Source: Enterospora canceri (Eukaryota > Microsporidia > Enterocytozoonidae). From it: a DNA stretch of 23,691 bases. The DNA lies in NCBI GenBank assembly GCA_002087915.1, contig LWDP01000026.1:1-23691 (forward strand). Reading direction: 5' to 3'. Below, in pieces: positions 23,309-23,691 of this stretch; position 1 is the first letter of the stretch, and every line of letters begins with the position of its first letter. A program made the translations under genes and the position numbers. Below the pieces are notes generated by a model. It was given only the letters and a program-made list of their open reading frames with translations. It had not been told where the DNA came from and made no database searches.

Positions 23309-23691
23309 ATGACTGGCTACAACGACAAGTGCAAGTGCAGCTGCAACAGCAGTAGCAACTCAGAATGCAGCTGCTGCGAGGATGCGTGCTGCAAAGAGTG
23401 TCCATGCGTGGAGACAGATGTTACAAAGATTGAGACATCCTTGACCAACAAGATACCATCGAATGAAATCAAGTTGACGAAGCTTGATACTGGGTTTCTG
23501 TTGCAGGTCAAGCACAGTCTGTCATCCAAAAGCACCAACAGCTGGTACGAGAGCAACTTCAGCTACCAGAAGGAGGAGCATTTTGGTAGAACGGTTGATG
23601 AAGTCACAGGTGGATTCAATGAGGAAGGGAAATACGAAGTGAGGGTTTGTTTCAAGGCATTGGAAGAGGATAAGGCAGATAAGGAAGAGGA
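23309..23691 (+). CDS. Protein with metallothionein-like Cys cluster, C-terminus cut
   Basis: 127 codons to the window edge, no stop reached. The start GAGCCCCTATG (CCC one base upstream) is clear. Residues 8-33 contain ten cysteines: 8, 10, 12, 20, 22, 23, 27, 28, 31 and 33, in CxC and CC arrangements with no aromatics between. This is metallothionein-like and suggests thiolate metal binding. The rest (36-127) is Lys/Glu/Ser-rich with beta-like strands; GFLLQVKHSL, HFGRTVDEV and GKYEVRVCF faintly recall an alpha-crystallin (Hsp20) fold, but this is weak. Family unknown; the fused layout is unusual. Confidence 0.75.
   Translation, partial: MTGYNDKCKCSCNSSSNSECSCCEDACCKECPCVETDVTKIETSLTNKIPSNEIKLTKLDTGFLLQVKHSLSSKSTNSWYESNFSYQKEEHFGRTVDEVTGGFNEEGKYEVRVCFKALEEDKADKEE

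Overview
The window looks like compact nuclear DNA of a microsporidian. The genes are intronless and tightly packed, with gaps often of 12 to 60 bases. The proteins are plainly eukaryotic. About 21 of 25 genes carry a CCC-type motif 0 to 8 bases before the start codon chosen here (for example TCCCATG, AGCCCATG, ACCCTTATG), which is the known microsporidian transcription-signal arrangement. This motif was used to pick starts, and it moves several starts downstream of the longest open frame. The genus cannot be told from the sequence alone. No rRNA or tRNA gene was found.

Layout. From 1 to 8.9 kb there are twelve genes in alternating orientation: an M1 aminopeptidase (cut by the window start), an arrestin-fold protein, an EF-hand protein, ribosomal protein L21, a Brl1/Brr6 nuclear-envelope protein, Sec61 gamma, two very small ORFs, a lysine-rich coiled-coil protein, ribosomal protein S9, a phosphatidylinositol transfer protein and a neuronal-calcium-sensor-type protein. 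From 8.9 to 16 kb there is a same-strand block: a 1325-residue DDX60/Ski2-like helicase, RPA2 and MCM5. Here the gaps fill with TAG/TAA/AGGGTA-rich low-complexity DNA, and a related repeat lies in frame inside the helicase. From 16.0 to 17.0 kb there is a 971-base non-coding region with a minisatellite, duplicated blocks and hairpins, followed by a homeodomain gene. From 17.8 to 23.7 kb compact order returns: myosin regulatory light chain, RPB10, a probable Nup54-type nucleoporin, a two-TM micro-protein, tRNA-guanine transglycosylase (QTRT1), an atypical Rho-like GTPase, a bZIP protein, an RNF121-type membrane RING protein, and the start of a protein with a metallothionein-like Cys cluster (cut by the window end).

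Functional themes. RPA2 and MCM5 are adjacent replication genes. Brl1 and the Nup54-like protein are nuclear-pore factors, Sec61 gamma and the RNF121-like protein are ER proteins, and L21, S9, QTRT1 and RPB10 serve expression and translation. Three EF-hand proteins (two myosin-light-chain or calmodulin-like, one NCS-like) point to retained calcium and actomyosin signalling. The most notable points are the Rho-like GTPase without the catalytic Gln and without a CAAX box, the Cys-rich fusion at the right edge, the repeat-invaded helicase, a Brl1 protein with only two of four expected cysteines, and the abrupt GC changes inside the helicase and MCM5 genes.
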